DNA from: Desulfobacterales bacterium
GTDB lineage: Bacteria > Desulfobacterota > Desulfobacteria > Desulfobacterales > JAHDSC01
DNA length: 64,000 nt
Assembly: GCA_016931455.1 (NCBI GenBank)
Contig: JAFGES010000054.1
Span: 62,001 to 126,000, forward strand
Direction of reading: 5' to 3'
The translations under genes and the position numbers were made by a program. Under the pieces are notes generated by a model, which was not told where the DNA came from, did not search any database, and saw only the letters and a program-made list of their open reading frames with translations. Shown piece after piece: positions 8,974 to 17,870 of the stretch (position 1 is the stretch's first letter; each line of letters begins with the position of its first letter).

Positions 8974-9036
8974 TATCATAAAAAAAAGCCGGGTGGATCA
9001 TTTATTATATTAATTGTCCGGCTGTTTCATTATTAT

Positions 9037-9076
9037 ATAAATAAAAACCACGCCAAACGGCGTGGTTTTTATTTAT
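9037..9076 (+). terminator. Terminator of nfnAB
   Basis: A perfect 18-bp stem (9037-9054 with 9059-9076) closes on a 4-nt loop AAAC, and the 3' arm contains five Ts after the GC-rich part. It works on both strands but follows nfnB. Confidence 0.88.
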
Positions 9077-9097
9077 AGGTATCCCTTTCTTCCAGAC

Positions 9098-9407
9098 CTA
9101 ACCCAAGTTCACCAAAATAGATTAACCCAAGTTCATTCCACACCGTTTGGAGAGTGTCTACTGGGCATAACCGACAGAGGAATTTGTCATTTTGATTTTG
9201 TTGCTGATGATAACCGCTCTATGGCACTAAATCGTTTGCAGCAGACCTGGCCTAAAGCAAAATGGGTTGAAAATCAGGCCGGTATCAGTCTAATTGTAAA
9301 ACGTATTTTTAGGTTGAAATCTACTTTTAAATCCCGTCCTTTTCACTTGCTTCTTAAAGGAAAAAAGCAATGTTAGGGTGGGAAGCAATTAAAGTAGAGT
9401 TGAAATG
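9098..9407 (+). pseudogene. Remnant of an Ada-type methylated-DNA cysteine methyltransferase
   Basis: Residues from about TPFGECLLGITDRGICHFDF to PFHLLLKG match the central ribonuclease-like domain that precedes the catalytic domain in Ada/Ogt proteins. Upstream there is no AraC-type or zinc domain. Downstream the frame hits TAG at 9374-9376; another frame then reads GWEAIK, resembling the VWEAL that should follow. The PCHR active site is absent. The only possible start codons lie inside the nfnAB terminator hairpin. This is a decayed fragment and is not expected to be expressed. Confidence 0.72.
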
Positions 9408-9570
9408 AATAATCTGACCGTTATCTCCTAAAAAATATACTCATCACCAAGAAATATCAGCAATAAAATATTTTTAATATTATTATTAAGGTTTTTTTGT
9501 AATTGTCGATTATAAAAATTAAAAAAGAAACCAAAAATCATTAATATTAACGAATATGGAGGTAGTAAAA

Positions 9571-10092
9571 GTGAGAAATAAATATGTTCTGTATATCTCG
9601 ATTCTTTCAGTTCTATCATTATTAGTTACTTTATGGATTCCATCGACAATATTAGCTGCCGATACCGCCTCGCCTGAAGAGGTTATTCTAAAGGTAAGGG
9701 AAGCATCAAAATTTTTAAATTCGAAAGGCGATGCGGGTCTTAAAGAATTCATGCCTCCTTGCAAACAATGGGTTTGGAAAGATACATATATATGGGTCAT
9801 TGATCCCACAAAAATGACGGATGCTGCCCATCCCATAAAGCCCAAGCTATGTGGTATGGATCTTGCGGGTCTAAGAGATATAAAAGGAAGTTATTTTTTT
9901 GCCCAGTTCTGCGAGGTCGGTAAAGAGCCTAATGGTGGATGGGTTGAATATTGGTGGCCAAAGGTGGGGGAAAATAAACCATCAAGAAAAATATCGTATA
10001 TATTACCAGTTCCTAATACACCCTATCTCGTAGCATCGGGTATTTATAACGAATCCGTCACATTGGATGAATTAAAAAAACTCATTAAGTAA
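9571..10092 (+). CDS. Secreted Cache-like sensory domain protein
   Basis: About 173 residues. A signal peptide (VRNKYVLYISILSVLSLLVTLWIPSTILAAD) is followed by one compact domain. Its features, EEVILKVREASKFLNSKG, then YIWVIDPTKMTDAAHP, GMDLAGLRDIKG, WVEYWWPKVGE and SYILPVPNTPYLVASGIY, fit a single Cache (sCache_2-like) ligand-binding domain with no membrane anchor or output domain. The GTG at 9571 has GGAGG eight bases upstream; an in-frame ATG at 9556 overlaps that site. It lies just before a chemotaxis receptor that lacks a recognisable Cache domain, so it could be a periplasmic partner. The ligand is unknown. Confidence 0.75.
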   Translation: MRNKYVLYISILSVLSLLVTLWIPSTILAADTASPEEVILKVREASKFLNSKGDAGLKEFMPPCKQWVWKDTYIWVIDPTKMTDAAHPIKPKLCGMDLAGLRDIKGSYFFAQFCEVGKEPNGGWVEYWWPKVGENKPSRKISYILPVPNTPYLVASGIYNESVTLDELKKLIK

Positions 10093-10307
10093 TTCTTTTC
10101 TTTTGATTTAAAATCCTTGGAAAGCTTAACTCTACAATGCCGTATATGGTTCAACACAGGATAGGTTGTACACGTCAAACTTTAATTTACAAAATATATT
10201 TATATTGTGACTCAGGTTGATAGGTTGCTTTGTAGAGTTAATGTTTTCCACTTTGAAAAGGAATTATATTCATAGGGGGAGTGTTTTGCTTCGTCAGGGA
10301 GGAAATA

Positions 10308-10925
10308 TTGAAGGTATCCACTAAACTTTTTATTATAGTTTCTTTAGGCATAGTAATGATTGCTTTTCAATTTGGTATCAGTCAGTGGTTTAATCGAAAA
10401 ATAAATCATTTTAATAATAGCCTAAAAATAATCAATAATATCAATAAAAATGTATTGAGTGCAATTATTGAGGAAAAAAAGTTTCTAAAAAGCCATGAAA
10501 GCGAAGCATCAAGTGCGGTAAGTTCATTTTTAAAAAAAGCATCAAATAATATAGCAAAAGAATTAACCAACGCAAATGAATATCAAATCAATCTATTAGA
10601 AGAGCAAATTAGACAATATGAAACATGTTTTAATAATATGTATCAAGTTACTAAGGAACTCGATCACGCTAAGGCTAATCTTATAGATGATATTAATAAG
10701 ATTCATCAGTCAGGCCTAAAAAACCTTGATAAGATAAATGAAGAAATTTCGATTGCATTATCAAATGTAGAAGAGGTAAGCGAAACTATTAGACAAATAT
10801 CGGAGATAACCAAGAATACTCTTCTTGATGCAGAAGGAATAGTTTCGGCACTTACCCAAGATCTTCTTTTGAACGAAAATGAAAATTTATACAAAAAAAT
10901 ATTAATGAAACGATTTCCCGTTTAA
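10308..10925 (+). CDS. Methyl-accepting chemotaxis protein, 5' part (frameshifted)
   Basis: The first 205 codons of a chemoreceptor: a membrane segment ([20 protein letters not shown]), then a helical periplasmic region rich in heptads. The frame ends at 10923-10925, but inserting one A in the A7 run at 10893-10899 opens a continuous frame into the following ORF ([15 protein letters not shown]...[10 protein letters not shown]). The TTG at 10308 has an AGGGAGG site; a GTG at 10281 is also possible. The helical region resembles helical-bundle chemoreceptor sensing domains. See the 3' part. The lesion may be a sequencing error, a true mutation or transcriptional slippage. Confidence 0.75.
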   Translation: MKVSTKLFIIVSLGIVMIAFQFGISQWFNRKINHFNNSLKIINNINKNVLSAIIEEKKFLKSHESEASSAVSSFLKKASNNIAKELTNANEYQINLLEEQIRQYETCFNNMYQVTKELDHAKANLIDDINKIHQSGLKNLDKINEEISIALSNVEEVSETIRQISEITKNTLLDAEGIVSALTQDLLLNENENLYKKILMKRFPV

Positions 10926-11032
10926 ATGTACAAAGAGACAACTCCAAAGTTATAGCCAAATTTACAGAGGATCAAGACTACATTGATTTTTTACTGAATG
11001 CGACAAAAATCATAAACGAACTGCCTATCACA

Positions 11033-12235
11033 ATGAATAGCATTTATGATATTTGGCAAAAAAACAATGAGTTGATTAAAGATTTGGACGGCATTCGCAA
11101 ACAGCTTTTGGATAAGTCGCAATATGTTCTAAGTACATTAGAGACAAATTTAGCCCACTTAAATAAAAAACTTTTAACAATAAATATTGCCGTTTTTCTA
11201 ATTATTTTATTTGGTTTTATAATTGGGGGCATTAGCATTATTTGCTCCATTACAAAACCGCTTAATCGATCGATAAACAATCTATCTGAAGGGGTAATTA
11301 AACAAAAATCAGCTTCAAATCAGATTGCAGATGCAAGCCGATCTTTATCTGGTGGGGCCGCTGAAGCAGCAGCGGCAATAGAAGAAACATCTTCCTCCTT
11401 ACAAGAGATGGAATCGACAATCAAACAAAATGCTGAAAATGCAAAAGTAGCGGACCAACTAATGAAAAAGTCCAATGAAATTGTAAAAAGAGCAGATCGA
11501 TCAATCAATGATTTGTCAAATTCGATGGAAGAAATATCTTTAGCAAGTGAGGAGACATTCAAAATTGTAAAAAATATTGATGAAATTGCCTTTCAAACTA
11601 ATTTATTGGCTCTTAATGCCGCTGTCGAAGCCGCAAGAGCAGGTCAAGGGGGGGCGGGTTTTGCCGTGGTGGCGGATGAGGTCAGAAGTTTAGCAATTCG
11701 GTCTGCTGAGGCGGCAAAGAATACGTCCAATCTAATTGAAAAAACCGTTTCGAAAATTAAGAACGGTACTAAACTTCTTACAAATACTAATAATGATTTC
11801 ATAGACCTTGCTAAAAGTGTGGGAGATACAAATGAATTGATAGAACAAATAACATTTGCATCAGATGAACAAGCGCAGGGAATCGAACATATTAATGTGG
11901 CTATTGTCGGATTAGAAAAAATAACCCAACAAAATGCAGCCGGTGCAGATAAATACTCGGGTACAGCCGTTGATATGAAACGTCAAGCTGAGCAATTTCA
12001 ATTTGTTGTTGATGATCTTATTAAGATAACCGGGAAAAACACTGTAGAAGAAGGTATTATTTTAAGGGGAAATGGGTTTTTTAAGAGAGTAAAAAAAATT
12101 TTTGAGACCAAAGCCGGAAAAAATAAGCAAGGTTATGTGGAGATCAAATTCGATCAAATTGTTAAAAAAAATAATAAAAGGAAGAATACCAATGATGTGT
12201 TTGGGAAAGACTCCTGCCATACAAATGAGGTCTAA
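11033..12235 (+). CDS. Methyl-accepting chemotaxis protein, 3' part
   Basis: The remainder of the receptor. It has the second transmembrane helix ([22 protein letters not shown], about 50-72), a short HAMP-like linker, and a long signalling coiled coil. The coil contains the diagnostic hairpin tip [23 protein letters not shown] followed by [13 protein letters not shown] (about 183-218). Methylation-type helices flank the tip, with a Glu/Gln-rich N-terminal bundle ([17 protein letters not shown]). The tip would bind CheW/CheA. The charged C-terminus has no CheR-tethering pentapeptide. ATG 11033 is only the first ATG in this frame; homology extends upstream to about 10900 through the frameshift. 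Confidence 0.85.
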   Translation: MNSIYDIWQKNNELIKDLDGIRKQLLDKSQYVLSTLETNLAHLNKKLLTINIAVFLIILFGFIIGGISIICSITKPLNRSINNLSEGVIKQKSASNQIADASRSLSGGAAEAAAAIEETSSSLQEMESTIKQNAENAKVADQLMKKSNEIVKRADRSINDLSNSMEEISLASEETFKIVKNIDEIAFQTNLLALNAAVEAARAGQGGAGFAVVADEVRSLAIRSAEAAKNTSNLIEKTVSKIKNGTKLLTNTNNDFIDLAKSVGDTNELIEQITFASDEQAQGIEHINVAIVGLEKITQQNAAGADKYSGTAVDMKRQAEQFQFVVDDLIKITGKNTVEEGIILRGNGFFKRVKKIFETKAGKNKQGYVEIKFDQIVKKNNKRKNTNDVFGKDSCHTNEV

Positions 12236-12298
12236 CGTGATCGCAATTTGAGCTGATTATGGTGTATATTGACTTGAATAATGAAAATATAGCCACGT

Positions 12299-14659
12299 TT
12301 ATTTTTTATCCAACACCTTACGGATAATTTCGGCAAGATCCTTTATTACAAGCGGCTTCAGTACAAATTCACTGATGCCTATAGCTTGTGCCTTTTCCGG
12401 CGTGATCACGTCACTAAATCCGGTGCAAAGAATAATAGGGATATCTGAGCGTATTTTTAAAATTTCTTCGGCCAGCATTACACCTGTCATATTCGGCATT
12501 GTCATATCGGTGATGACTAAATCGAATTGATTCGGTTCCAGCTTAAACAAATCAAAGGCTTGAATGCTGCTTGTTACGGCAACCACTTTATATCCAAGGT
12601 ACCCCAGTATCTCTTTACCGATATCGACCAGGGCTTGTTCATCGTCAATAAAAAGAATGCGCTCTTTTCCGGTATAATTATTTTCTTCTGTTGTATGATT
12701 TTCATTGGAGTGGTTAAGTTCTTTTTGTGAGTATGGAAAAAATACTTGAAACATTGTCCCTTTCCCCGGTTCGCTTTCAACATGGATATTAAAACCACAG
12801 CTTTTTACAATTCCGTGAACTACAGCTAATCCCAAGCCGGTTCCTTCGTTCATTTTTTTGGTTGTGAAATAAGGTTCAAAAATTCGTTTCATCAACTCCG
12901 GTGGGATACCATGCCCTGTATCTTTGACGGAAAGTTTCAGGTAAGGGCCCGGAAGCATATCTACAGATTTTGCCGGATTTTCTGAATCTACCCTTACCTT
13001 TGTTAGGCTGATTTCCAGCACCCCGCCTTTTTCACGCATTGCATGTGCTGCATTCGAGCAAAGATTAATCAAAACCTGATGGATTTGGGTAGGGTCGGCT
13101 TCGATCGGCCCTATATCATTATCAATGTGTTTACGTATTTCTATCGTGCTTGGTAGTGAGGCTCTTAGTAATTTGAGACTTTCTTTGAGAATTGAGTTGA
13201 TTGAAACCAGTCTCATCGATTGATCGCCTTGGCGGCTGAACGAAAGGATTTGGTTTACCAAATTTTTTGCGCGGTCCCCGGCTTTTAATACCTTTCTTAA
13301 GCTATTTTTTGCTTTGCTGTCATCAGGAACATGAAAAATTGAAAGTTCGGTATATCCTATAATGGCAGCAAGGATGTTGTTGAAATCATGGGCAATCCCG
13401 CCTGCCAGCGTACCGATTGCCTCCATTTTTTGTGCTTGCTGAAGTTGGGCCTCAAGGCGTTTTTGTTCGTTTTCAACGCGAACTCGTTCCGTCAGATCAT
13501 GGATTGAGATAAATACTTTTGACCATGTATTTTCATATCCCGGAGGGATGGACGTCTTTATCAAAACGTTGATTTCTTTGCCGGTCAGAGTTTTATTGAT
13601 GCATTCAGTTTCAAACATTTTAGAATTAGAGATAGCAATACATTTTTCCTTAAAAATAGAATCATGTGGGTCGGGATAGATTGCATCGAGGTTGGCAAAA
13701 AGTTCTTCTTTGCTTTTGGCCTCATAAAGCTGCAATGTGGCTCGGTTAACATCAATATTACCTATCAGTTGTTGACATTTTCTAAGAGCTTTCGGATGAT
13801 CGTCAAAAAATTTTCTAAAATCCTTAACTCCCTGATTCCTTAATTCATCAATATGCCTTTTTGCTTCAGAATAATCTTGTTCCCATAGGGAAATCGGAGA
13901 ATCTTCAAATAAGGCACGATATCGTTTTTCGCTTTGGCGAAGTTTTTCTTCCACTACATTACGTTTTTTGATTTGTTGCTTTAATTTTTTGTTTGCTTCT
14001 ACCAGCTTCGCCGTTCGATCTTCGACCCGCCGCTCTAATCGGCTATGAGCAATCCGTAGTTGTTTGATAGCTCGTTTACGAGTAATTTCCATGGCTGCCA
14101 GATTTGCAATCAAAAACAACATATCTAAATCGGATTGAGAAAAGACAGTCTTTGTGCGATTGGAGACATAAAGAACGCCAAGATTATCTGATCCCATTTG
14201 AATGGGAACGGCTATTCTGGAAATTACGCCTTCATCGGCAACAACATTATCGGCTATACGATCAAGAGATTTTTCGGAAAAATAATCTTCAACAATATAG
14301 CCTTTCCGCGTTTTTAAAATCAATCCACCCAGTCCCTTGCCGAATGGGATTTGAAGCTGCTTAAATGCTTCCGTATGGATGCCGGAGAATGTATGCATGA
14401 CAATATCATCACCGGTTTCATCTTTTAGGGCGATATATGCCGTATCTGTACTGAATAGTTCCCGGCTTTTATCCACTACAAGCTGGAGATTTTCATCTAG
14501 ACTGTTATCTGCCGTCATTGCGATGGCCAGGTCATACAGAACATGGAATTTTTTTAATTCGTTTTCAAGGTTTCTTTCTGTGTGATTGTCGTTGAGAGAT
14601 TGGTTTTCCGATCTATTGGTAGCATCTTCGAATTCATCGCGGTTTGACTTTTTGGACAT
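12299..14659 (-). CDS. Hybrid sensor histidine kinase / response regulator (GAF-PAS-HisKA-HATPase-REC)
   Basis: 786 residues and no membrane segment, so a cytoplasmic kinase. The domains in order are a GAF (about 30-195, LYDLAIAMTADNSLDENL...GKGLGGLILKTRKGYIVEDY), a coiled coil (200-245), a PAS-like region (about 250-385) and HisKA with phospho-acceptor GGIAHDFNNILAAIIGYTE (about 420). Then come a HATPase (N box NLCSNAAHAM, G1 DTGHGIPPE, G2 GTGLGLAVVHGI) and a C-terminal receiver (about 665-785) with acidic pocket FIDDE and phospho-Asp LVITDMTMPNMTG. It is a stand-alone gene; the output partner and signal are unknown. Confidence 0.92.
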   Translation of the reverse strand: MSKKSNRDEFEDATNRSENQSLNDNHTERNLENELKKFHVLYDLAIAMTADNSLDENLQLVVDKSRELFSTDTAYIALKDETGDDIVMHTFSGIHTEAFKQLQIPFGKGLGGLILKTRKGYIVEDYFSEKSLDRIADNVVADEGVISRIAVPIQMGSDNLGVLYVSNRTKTVFSQSDLDMLFLIANLAAMEITRKRAIKQLRIAHSRLERRVEDRTAKLVEANKKLKQQIKKRNVVEEKLRQSEKRYRALFEDSPISLWEQDYSEAKRHIDELRNQGVKDFRKFFDDHPKALRKCQQLIGNIDVNRATLQLYEAKSKEELFANLDAIYPDPHDSIFKEKCIAISNSKMFETECINKTLTGKEINVLIKTSIPPGYENTWSKVFISIHDLTERVRVENEQKRLEAQLQQAQKMEAIGTLAGGIAHDFNNILAAIIGYTELSIFHVPDDSKAKNSLRKVLKAGDRAKNLVNQILSFSRQGDQSMRLVSINSILKESLKLLRASLPSTIEIRKHIDNDIGPIEADPTQIHQVLINLCSNAAHAMREKGGVLEISLTKVRVDSENPAKSVDMLPGPYLKLSVKDTGHGIPPELMKRIFEPYFTTKKMNEGTGLGLAVVHGIVKSCGFNIHVESEPGKGTMFQVFFPYSQKELNHSNENHTTEENNYTGKERILFIDDEQALVDIGKEILGYLGYKVVAVTSSIQAFDLFKLEPNQFDLVITDMTMPNMTGVMLAEEILKIRSDIPIILCTGFSDVITPEKAQAIGISEFVLKPLVIKDLAEIIRKVLDKK

Positions 14660-14924
14660 TTGAGAGCCTCTGTTAAAGCACTGTTATGAGCAAATATTTT
14701 ATAATTAAAATAAATTATGTTCAATTCTTAATGGACCAAATATATGTAAAATAACATAGTCGCAATTTTTGTTGAAGGTTAAAATTTTAAAATAAAATTA
14801 AAAACTTTTATTTATCTTTAATGTACTAAACAGTTTTAGTATGATATATGTTGAAACCACAAAATTTTAAATCTCATTTTAATTGTTCCCAATACGGTTA
14901 TCCCGTTGTATCCGCAGAAAAGGC

Positions 14925-14952
14925 TTGACACGAGATTAGGCAATGCTTTAAT
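14925..14952 (+). promoter_or_regulatory. Promoter upstream of feoA
   Basis: TTGACA at 14925-14930, a 16-base spacer and TTTAAT at 14947-14952. It lies in the 370-base divergent gap between the hybrid kinase and feoA, which otherwise shows only AT-rich sequence. No Fur box was recognised. Confidence 0.5.
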
Positions 14953-15030
14953 TTAACAATTTTAGAAAAATAGTTGTCAAAGAATAGGCAACAAAGATCG
15001 GCGATTTCAATAAGTAGAAAGAAAAACACA

Positions 15031-15246
15031 ATGTTGCTAACAATGATAGATAACGGAAAACGAGTACGCTTTTTAAAAGTTAATGCAGGTCGCGGACTTC
15101 AAACCCGTTTGGCTTCCATGGGCCTATATCCCGGCGTTGAACTAGAGGTCATAAGCAACAATCCCCACGGCCCATTCATTGTAGATGTTAATGGCAGTCG
15201 TTTGATACTTGGAAAAGGAATGGCTCATAAAATTGTCGTTCAGTAA
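15031..15246 (+). CDS. feoA: FeoA-domain protein
   Basis: 71 residues from the ATG at 15031, the size of FeoA. The SH3-like fold is recognisable from RVRFLKVNAGRGLQTRLASMGLYPGVELEVISNNPHGPFIV and the ending RLILGKGMAHKIVV. FeoA proteins act on the cytosolic side of the ferrous iron transporter FeoB, which is not adjacent here. A longer frame from a TTG at 14974 is open but adds unrelated sequence close to the promoter, so the shorter start is preferred. No strong ribosome-binding site is visible. Confidence 0.85.
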   Translation: MLLTMIDNGKRVRFLKVNAGRGLQTRLASMGLYPGVELEVISNNPHGPFIVDVNGSRLILGKGMAHKIVVQ

Positions 15247-15306
15247 TTGTTATGCATCCTCTCGTTAATTGTTTCTGATTTATTGAATTTTCCAAGTGAG
15301 AATAAA

Positions 15307-15795
15307 TTAAAAACCTAAAGCCTTAAGCGCCTCATCAGCTTGACAAGGTGCTGCCGAAATCCAGTAAACCGTATCATTTCTATGAATAACATAGTGAATG
15401 TGATGCATACCCATGATGGTATAAAGAATTGCCCCTGGAATGTTTTGTCGGTTAAAATTATGAAACTTCAAATCGGGTGTATCACGAATACCGTCAACCA
15501 AAACAATTGCCTGCTGCCGTGCTTGAGTAATGTTGGGAGCACGTGATATCCATACCATGATGGCTTTCTGATTATCTTCTCCGTAATAAGCGATGACTCC
15601 CTGTTCCGCATAGATGATTTTAACTTCAAGCTGCTGGATTTCGTGAAATGCCTGAGGACCATAGATTAACCGCATACGCTCTAGTTCTCCGATATTTTTA
15701 GGGAGAAGCAATGCAACCGGCGGTTCCTGCGGTAATGAGACCGTAATAAAAATCGGTGATAAAATCAGGGATAAGACCAACAAGAATTGTTTCAT
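15307..15795 (-). CDS. Hypothetical exported protein
   Basis: 162 residues with an N-terminal signal sequence (MKQFLLVLSLILSPIFITVSL). The mature part is about 140 residues of alternating strands and helices, including EVKIIYAEQGVIAYYGEDNQKAIMVWISRAPN and HIHYVIHRNDTVYWISAAP, and ends EALKALGF. The pattern resembles small periplasmic proteins of unknown function that measure as one alpha/beta domain. I do not recognise a family. It is the next gene after the candidate selenoprotein ORF (28 bases apart) and mobB on the same strand, so it may share their transcript. Confidence 0.7.
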   Translation of the reverse strand: MKQFLLVLSLILSPIFITVSLPQEPPVALLLPKNIGELERMRLIYGPQAFHEIQQLEVKIIYAEQGVIAYYGEDNQKAIMVWISRAPNITQARQQAIVLVDGIRDTPDLKFHNFNRQNIPGAILYTIMGMHHIHYVIHRNDTVYWISAAPCQADEALKALGF

Positions 15796-15823
15796 TTTTG
15801 CAAAGAGTTCTTTATTGGGGAAA

Positions 15824-15973
15824 TCATGATTTGGAATCTTCCGTTTTGTTATTTTTTTTTGTCACCTGACAAGAATCTTTCAGTCAGGTAGAAATACCGA
15901 GTTTCGGTAGTATATATTTCTGCAAAAAAAACCAGAATATTATAACCAATAGTAAAATGATAATTTCTTTCAT
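15824..15973 (-). CDS. Candidate small membrane selenoprotein (UGA read as Sec)
   Basis: A 49-codon frame. ATG at 15973, a single transmembrane helix (IIILLLVIIFWFFLQKYIL), then LPKLGIST, an in-frame TGA at 15886-15884, and LKDSCQVTKKNNKTEDSKS before the TGA stop at 15826-15824. Read as Sec, the tail is U-x4-C, a plausible redox pair at the membrane face. Downstream of the UGA, bases +12 to +25 form a 5-bp stem with loop AGGU at +17 to +20. That loop sequence and distance closely match the known E. coli fdhF SECIS (loop AGGUCU at +18). The frame lies 48 bases downstream of mobB. I recall similar small membrane proteins with Cys at this position, but could not check. No good ribosome-binding site is seen. 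Confidence 0.55.
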
Positions 15974-16021
15974 TGCTTTTTATTGCAATAACTTGGGATA
16001 AAATAAAAGATGATATTTATA

Positions 16022-16537
16022 TTAAGGGGACATTGCACTAGCAGGTTTCTCCATTTGTAAGTATTTAATTTCTATTAGATCTGCTAATTTTTCAATTTCT
16101 TCCAAGCCGAATCGGGGAACATTAAGATCAATATCGGTATCGGTTACAAAGGCAATCAGGTTATGGTCTTTCAAGCTAAGCGGCTGTTTGTGTTTTCCTG
16201 AGCGAAAAATTTCTATCTTAGGCTTGTTTCCTTCACTATAACCCTCCGTAATTACCAAGTCCATTTCTTGAAAATATTTCTTGAGACCGTCCAAATTGTC
16301 GGAATTTTGATCCTTTATAAGTGCAATTTTACCGGGAGACGCAACTAGAACCGCATCCGCGCCGGCTCGCTTATGCCGCCAACTGTCTTTGCCTTTTTTA
16401 TCAATATCAAACCCGTGAAAGGCATGCTTGATGACACCCAAGCGATAACCCCGCTTCTTTAATTCAGGGATGAGTTTTTCGAGCAAAGTGGTTTTACCTG
16501 ATCCGGATTTGCCGATAACGGAAATGATTGGAGGCAT
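16022..16537 (-). CDS. mobB: Molybdopterin-guanine dinucleotide biosynthesis protein B
   Basis: 171 residues of a P-loop GTPase. The Walker A is VIGKSGSGKTTLLEKLI (residues 6-22). The MobB-specific segments follow: GVIKHAFHGFDIDKKGKDSWRHKRAGADAV (about 34-63) and VITEGYSEGNKPKIEIFR (about 95-112). It assists attachment of GMP to molybdopterin for formate dehydrogenases, reductases and similar molybdo- or tungstoenzymes, which in these bacteria are often also selenoproteins. The candidate small selenoprotein lies directly downstream. MobA is not in the window. Confidence 0.93.
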   Translation of the reverse strand: MPPIISVIGKSGSGKTTLLEKLIPELKKRGYRLGVIKHAFHGFDIDKKGKDSWRHKRAGADAVLVASPGKIALIKDQNSDNLDGLKKYFQEMDLVITEGYSEGNKPKIEIFRSGKHKQPLSLKDHNLIAFVTDTDIDLNVPRFGLEEIEKLADLIEIKYLQMEKPASAMSP

Positions 16538-16782
16538 GATAAGCTAATTATCTATTTTGGAGTTTCGGTTTCGCCAAAAAAACTTTTTTAACAAAATTAA
16601 ACTTCAATTAGATTATTGTCAAGTTAAATACAAAAAACGAATTCCGCTTGCTACCGATACGCCTGATCCGAAAAGTTATTTTAATTATATCAACAAAACG
16701 GGAATAAATTTGTGGTTGGTAAAATCCTTTATGAAATTCAGTGTGGGGTGCTGTTATTTAAGGAAAGAGGGGGGTATTCCGG

Positions 16783-17712
16783 TCAAAAAATGTATCTTGT
16801 CGGATTAATGGGGATACCGTTAAGACGAACTTCATAATAGATATAGGAATCAGTACGTTGTTCAGAGTCACCAGTGAGAGCAATAATTTCACCCCTTTGC
16901 ACCGTTTCACCCTTTTTTTTCAATATCTTTTGAAGATTTGCATAGCGGGTAACCATACCATGGCCATGGTCAATCACAATCAGTCGGCCCAGTCTTGAAT
17001 GCAGACCGGCAAATGTTATAAGTCCACTTCCGGTCGCAAAAACAGAGGTCCCTGATTGATTGGAAATATCTATCCCCTTATGAAATTCTCGTTTTCCAGT
17101 CAAAGAAGATTGGCGGAATCCGAATTCAGATATTACCTTTCCCTTTTTCACCGGACGGATTGAAGGGGTCGAAGCCAAGAGATTGCTTTGATAGTTACAA
17201 TCCTTAAGGAAAAACTTCAAATCTTCTCTTTGATTTTTTGATGCCGAATCGAAATGTTCTACCAATTGATTCATTTTGTTTTGATGGCTTATATTCTTTT
17301 GTTCGTGGCTAATATTTAATTCAAGATTATCGGATGCTGAGCCGCCAACACCAAAAAGAGAGTCCTGAGACTCAATTTTCTTGATGTCGGCTATCTTTCG
17401 AATCTTTTTTTCAAATTGGTTTAAATCAACCAAGTTGGACTTAAATGTATCTATTTTGCTTTTAAAATTATTAAGTTGCTGCTGCAAATTTTTCATCTCA
17501 TTCAATTGGATTGAAAATCTATTTTCTAGATCCGGTGTGTTCCGGAATGATTTTTTGAGATAGGCGTAATCGCAAATAATAAAGCCAAAAGCGATAATAG
17601 CGGCTGTGATTAAGGCACTTAGAAAGAATAGAAAGGTCTTGGAAACACTAGCTTGCCTGATGGGATAACGGCCCGTATCCCTTAACACAAAAAATGTAAT
17701 TTTTCTTTGCAT
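16783..17712 (-). CDS. LytM/M23-fold protein, probably non-catalytic
   Basis: 309 residues. A basic cytoplasmic start is followed by one membrane anchor (FLFFLSALITAAIIAFGFIICDYAYL, about 28-53), a periplasmic coiled coil (about 60-110) and a C-terminal LytM domain (about 190-309). The first two zinc ligands are kept (HKGIDI). The second half of the site is changed: the usual HLHYEV is YIYYEV, and YAHL is YANL. An M23 peptidase without these histidines should not cleave peptidoglycan. The better comparison is EnvC/NlpD-type activators of amidases, with a similar coiled-coil plus degenerate LytM plan. A promoter and an attenuator-like hairpin precede it. Confidence 0.85.
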   Translation of the reverse strand: MQRKITFFVLRDTGRYPIRQASVSKTFLFFLSALITAAIIAFGFIICDYAYLKKSFRNTPDLENRFSIQLNEMKNLQQQLNNFKSKIDTFKSNLVDLNQFEKKIRKIADIKKIESQDSLFGVGGSASDNLELNISHEQKNISHQNKMNQLVEHFDSASKNQREDLKFFLKDCNYQSNLLASTPSIRPVKKGKVISEFGFRQSSLTGKREFHKGIDISNQSGTSVFATGSGLITFAGLHSRLGRLIVIDHGHGMVTRYANLQKILKKKGETVQRGEIIALTGDSEQRTDSYIYYEVRLNGIPINPTRYIF

Positions 17713-17838
17713 GATAAATTACTTTATTTCAAAATTAATGGCATCGATTACAAGAATTTAGCAATAAGGTGAGTTGAACCATCTAATGAACTCAGCCGGG
17801 TATCGTTCGGATAACAATCAGATTAAAACTTTATAGAA

Positions 17839-17870
17839 TAAAAAAAGCCTTGAGTATTTCCACCCAAAGC
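17839..17870 (-). terminator. Intrinsic terminator inside the LytM leader
   Basis: A 10-bp stem with a GAAA tetraloop is followed, in the minus direction, by TTTTTTTATT. It lies 127 bases before the LytM start codon. Confidence 0.7.

Noticed and set aside
15864-15889. 7-bp stem ACCTGAC/GTCAGGT as an intrinsic terminator
   Set aside because: There is no T-run on the correct side in either direction. The 5' arm contains the candidate Sec UGA, and a different fold with loop AGGU fits a SECIS better.
16557-16808. 83-residue plus-strand ORF between mobB and the LytM gene
   Set aside because: No ribosome-binding site, composition typical of chance, and its 3' end overlaps the antisense strand of the LytM gene.
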